Shown in pieces: positions 13,897-15,122 of a stretch of 15,122 nucleotides of DNA. The DNA lies in assembly GCA_027075825.1 (NCBI GenBank), contig JALSZZ010000093.1, positions 1-15,122 of the forward strand, read 5' to 3'. Position 1 is the first letter of the stretch. Each line of letters opens with the position of its first letter. Under the pieces are notes generated by a model. That model had not been told where the DNA came from, did no database searches, and was given only the letters and a program-made list of their open reading frames with translations. The stretch is from Mariprofundaceae bacterium (lineage in GTDB: Bacteria; Pseudomonadota; Zetaproteobacteria; Mariprofundales; Mariprofundaceae). The position numbers and the translations under genes were made by a program.

Positions 13897-14142
13897 TTAT
13901 GTTGTGCCGGCGGGCAAAGGAACGGTGTAGGTTTTGCGGCAGTACTGGCAGTTGACGGAGATGTGTCCATGATCATCCATCAGGCCCTGTAATTGCTCAC
14001 GCGGCAAGCAGACAATGGCCTGTGCCATACGCTCAGGCTGGCAATGGCAGTGCCAGCGCCAGTCATCGTGGCCGACAATGCGGATGTGTTGCGCGGCAAA
14101 ACAGTTTTGCAGTGATGATTCCTGTAAAGCATCAATGGAAAA
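13897..14142 (-). pseudogene. hslO: C-terminal relic of Hsp33 redox chaperone
   Basis: In one minus-strand frame about 81 residues read through to a stop. They include NCFAAQHIRIVGHDDWRWHC, HCQPERMAQAIVCLPREQLQ, GLMDDHGHISV and NCQYCRKTYTVPLPAG. This is the Hsp33 redox-switch zinc domain: C-x-C before the PERM helix, then C-x2-C near the end, with spacing as in E. coli HslO (CTCSRERC ... CDYC). All four zinc-binding cysteines are kept. The N-terminal three quarters are missing: the match ends at the edge of the RAYT element (14144), and beyond that element lies a MITE-like repeat and another gene. No start codon or ribosome-binding site fits. It is therefore a remnant. Confidence 0.75.
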
Positions 14143-14143
14143 C

Positions 14144-14687
14144 GGGGTCTGACCTAAATAACTGATTGATTTTACAGAAATAGAAGGCTAAAAACAGCCC
14201 TTTTTTGGCCTTAAAATGCCCATTTTGGGAGTAAAATAGCAGGGCTAAGGAGGATTTGATGCTAAGGGCGAAGCGATATCATCTTCCTGGCCATGTCTGG
14301 CATGCTGCCTTGTTTATATTGACCTGAATATGGTGCGTACCGGGATGGCTTCACATCCAGCTGAGTGGCCGCACTGTGGATACCACGAAATCCATAGTCA
14401 CCTAACCGCTATCGCATAGTTGACCGAAACCGCCTTGCCAATCTTTGCGATATACGAGGTGAAGAATATTTGAGAGAAGTGCATCTTGGATGGACGGACG
14501 GAGGGAAGCTTGGTCTTGTTGCTCGAAAGAAAAAGATCAGCAACGATGGTAAAACAGTCGTGATTCGAGAGCCTGGTTATGCTTACGATGTCCATTTTGA
14601 CGTCGAAATGAGTCCTTTAAGCACGGAAAATAGCGTGTTTTTTGATGAAAGTTTAGCGATATCAATATGATAATCAGGTCAGACCCC
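14144..14687 (+). mobile_element. Degenerate RAYT (REP-associated tyrosine transposase) element
   Basis: The segment is bounded by GGGGTCTGACCT (14144-14155) and its inverse AGGTCAGACCCC (14676-14687). Between the left boundary and the transposase start is a leader with small hairpins (for example AAGGC ... GCCTT and CCCATTTTGGG), usual for REP-linked elements. Its left edge cuts the Hsp33 relic and its right edge cuts the MITE-like repeat. Confidence 0.65.
14259..14670 (+). pseudogene. RAYT transposase pseudogene (Y1/Transposase_17 family)
   Basis: The start is intact, with AAGGAGG before ATG 14259, and reads MLRAKRYHLPGHVWH, the usual opening of this transposase family. The frame then jumps to YIDLNMVRTGMASHPAEWP near 14313, so most of the catalytic core, including the HUH and tyrosine region, is deleted. 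A further shift near 14400 leads to RYRIVDRNRLANLCDIRGEE and a C-terminal stretch (KLGLVARKKKISNDGKTVVI ... STENSVFFDESLAISI) matching the family end. With the core lost it cannot be active. Confidence 0.8.
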
Positions 14688-14694
14688 GATCAAC

Positions 14695-14828
14695 ATCTAC
14701 TACGAAAAAGCGGATATTGGCCAAATATTCGCCCTGTTTTTGTTAAATAGCGCTGCTATTCGCCGCCAACAGGTCGCATATTTGGCTCAATCCCGCTATT
14801 TCTCGTGACGATTGCCAAAGTCCGACAG
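14695..14828 (-). repeat. MITE-like repeat, copy 2 (inverted relative to copy 1)
   Basis: Positions 14695-14788 match copy 1 (2841-2934) inverted, with three mismatches in 94 bases. On the minus strand this copy begins with CTGTCGGACTTT (14828-14817), which pairs with the AAAGCCCGACAG end of copy 1. Its other end is interrupted at the RAYT element boundary (14687), so copy 2 lacks the terminus that copy 1 keeps. The terminal sequence lies only five bases after the stop of the next gene. Confidence 0.7.
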
Positions 14829-14832
14829 ATGC

Positions 14833-15122
14833 CTAGCGTACGATTTTAATCAGCGTTCCTAGCTGCGGTTGTGCCACCACATCCATGCCATTAAGCGCTG
14901 CCAGTCGTCTGGCGGTGTAGCGGCCAAGCTTTTGCCCGCTGCGTCGTGCCAGTTTTTGCCAGCTATCACCGCTCTTCCAGCGATCAAGCGCAATGCGTGG
15001 CACATCGCCATCACGGGCTTTATCGTAACGGCGGAAGCTTTGAAAGATTTGCTGGAACTGGCCAGCATACTGATCGCGCTGATCACGCGGGCACCACATA
15101 CTCATGATCATGGCCCTGGGAC
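14833..15122 (-). CDS. C-terminal end of a probable M48-family metallopeptidase (partial)
   Basis: The minus-strand frame is open to the window edge and ends at TAG 14835-14833. The visible 95 or so residues include YAGQFQQIFQSFRRYDKARD, RIALDRWKSGDSWQKLARRS and TARRLAALNGMDVVAQPQLG, ending TLIKIVR. The order SFR, a GDSW-x-x-LA motif, an A-x-LNG motif and a final G-x-L-I-K-I-V is typical of the C-terminal region after the protease domain in periplasmic M48 peptidases. The HExxH site would lie outside the window. An alternative is another protein with a LysM-like tail. Confidence 0.6.
   Translation of the reverse strand, partial: PRAMIMSMWCPRDQRDQYAGQFQQIFQSFRRYDKARDGDVPRIALDRWKSGDSWQKLARRSGQKLGRYTARRLAALNGMDVVAQPQLGTLIKIVR

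Noticed and set aside
13695..13976. 93-codon minus-strand frame over the Hsp33 relic
   Set aside because: It is out of frame with the zinc-domain reading and is of low-complexity composition.
1..15122. CRISPR arrays, tRNA or rRNA genes
   Set aside because: No regularly spaced repeats and no cloverleaf or rRNA-like sequence were found on either strand.

Overview
The window looks like a chromosomal accessory region from a Gram-negative proteobacterium, probably a gammaproteobacterium; the genus cannot be told from sequence alone. The evidence is a chaperone-usher pilus with spore-coat-U (SCPU, Csu-type) subunits, periplasmic signal peptides, a REP-associated tyrosine transposase (RAYT) relic and a piece of Hsp33 (HslO).

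Layout. Positions 1-1818 (minus strand) hold a NarL-type response regulator followed by the N-terminal part of a 7TM-DISM sensor, probably its histidine kinase, cut by the window edge. Positions 2034-2528 (plus) hold an SCPU pilin, followed by a long hairpin with a T-tract, a short coding relic and one copy of a roughly 100-bp MITE-like repeat. Positions 3028-6593 (minus) are the assembly operon: periplasmic chaperone, outer-membrane usher, and a cysteine-containing SCPU subunit. A divergent pilin (6711-7226) and a SARP/BTAD-type regulator (7474-8316) follow on the plus strand.

Positions 13531 down to 8275 form one minus-strand run: pilin, DUF2589-family protein, two unrecognised cytoplasmic proteins, a phage-type M15 peptidoglycan peptidase, a decayed pilin, a secreted right-handed beta-helix (pectate-lyase-like) protein and a small exported protein. 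The 13.5 to 14.8 kb stretch is a graveyard: an Hsp33 C-terminal relic, a broken RAYT element and a second, inverted copy of the MITE-like repeat. The window ends in the 3' end of a probable M48 peptidase gene.

How it may work together (inference). Several pilins appear to share one chaperone/usher pair, with control by the two-component system and/or the SARP-like regulator. The most unusual part is the four-gene DUF2589-M15 cassette, which lies between two copies of a pilin gene start that match at 63 of 65 bases. None of its four proteins has a signal peptide, and it ends with a cell-wall hydrolase. It may be an uncharacterised module acquired by, or recombined into, the pilus locus.
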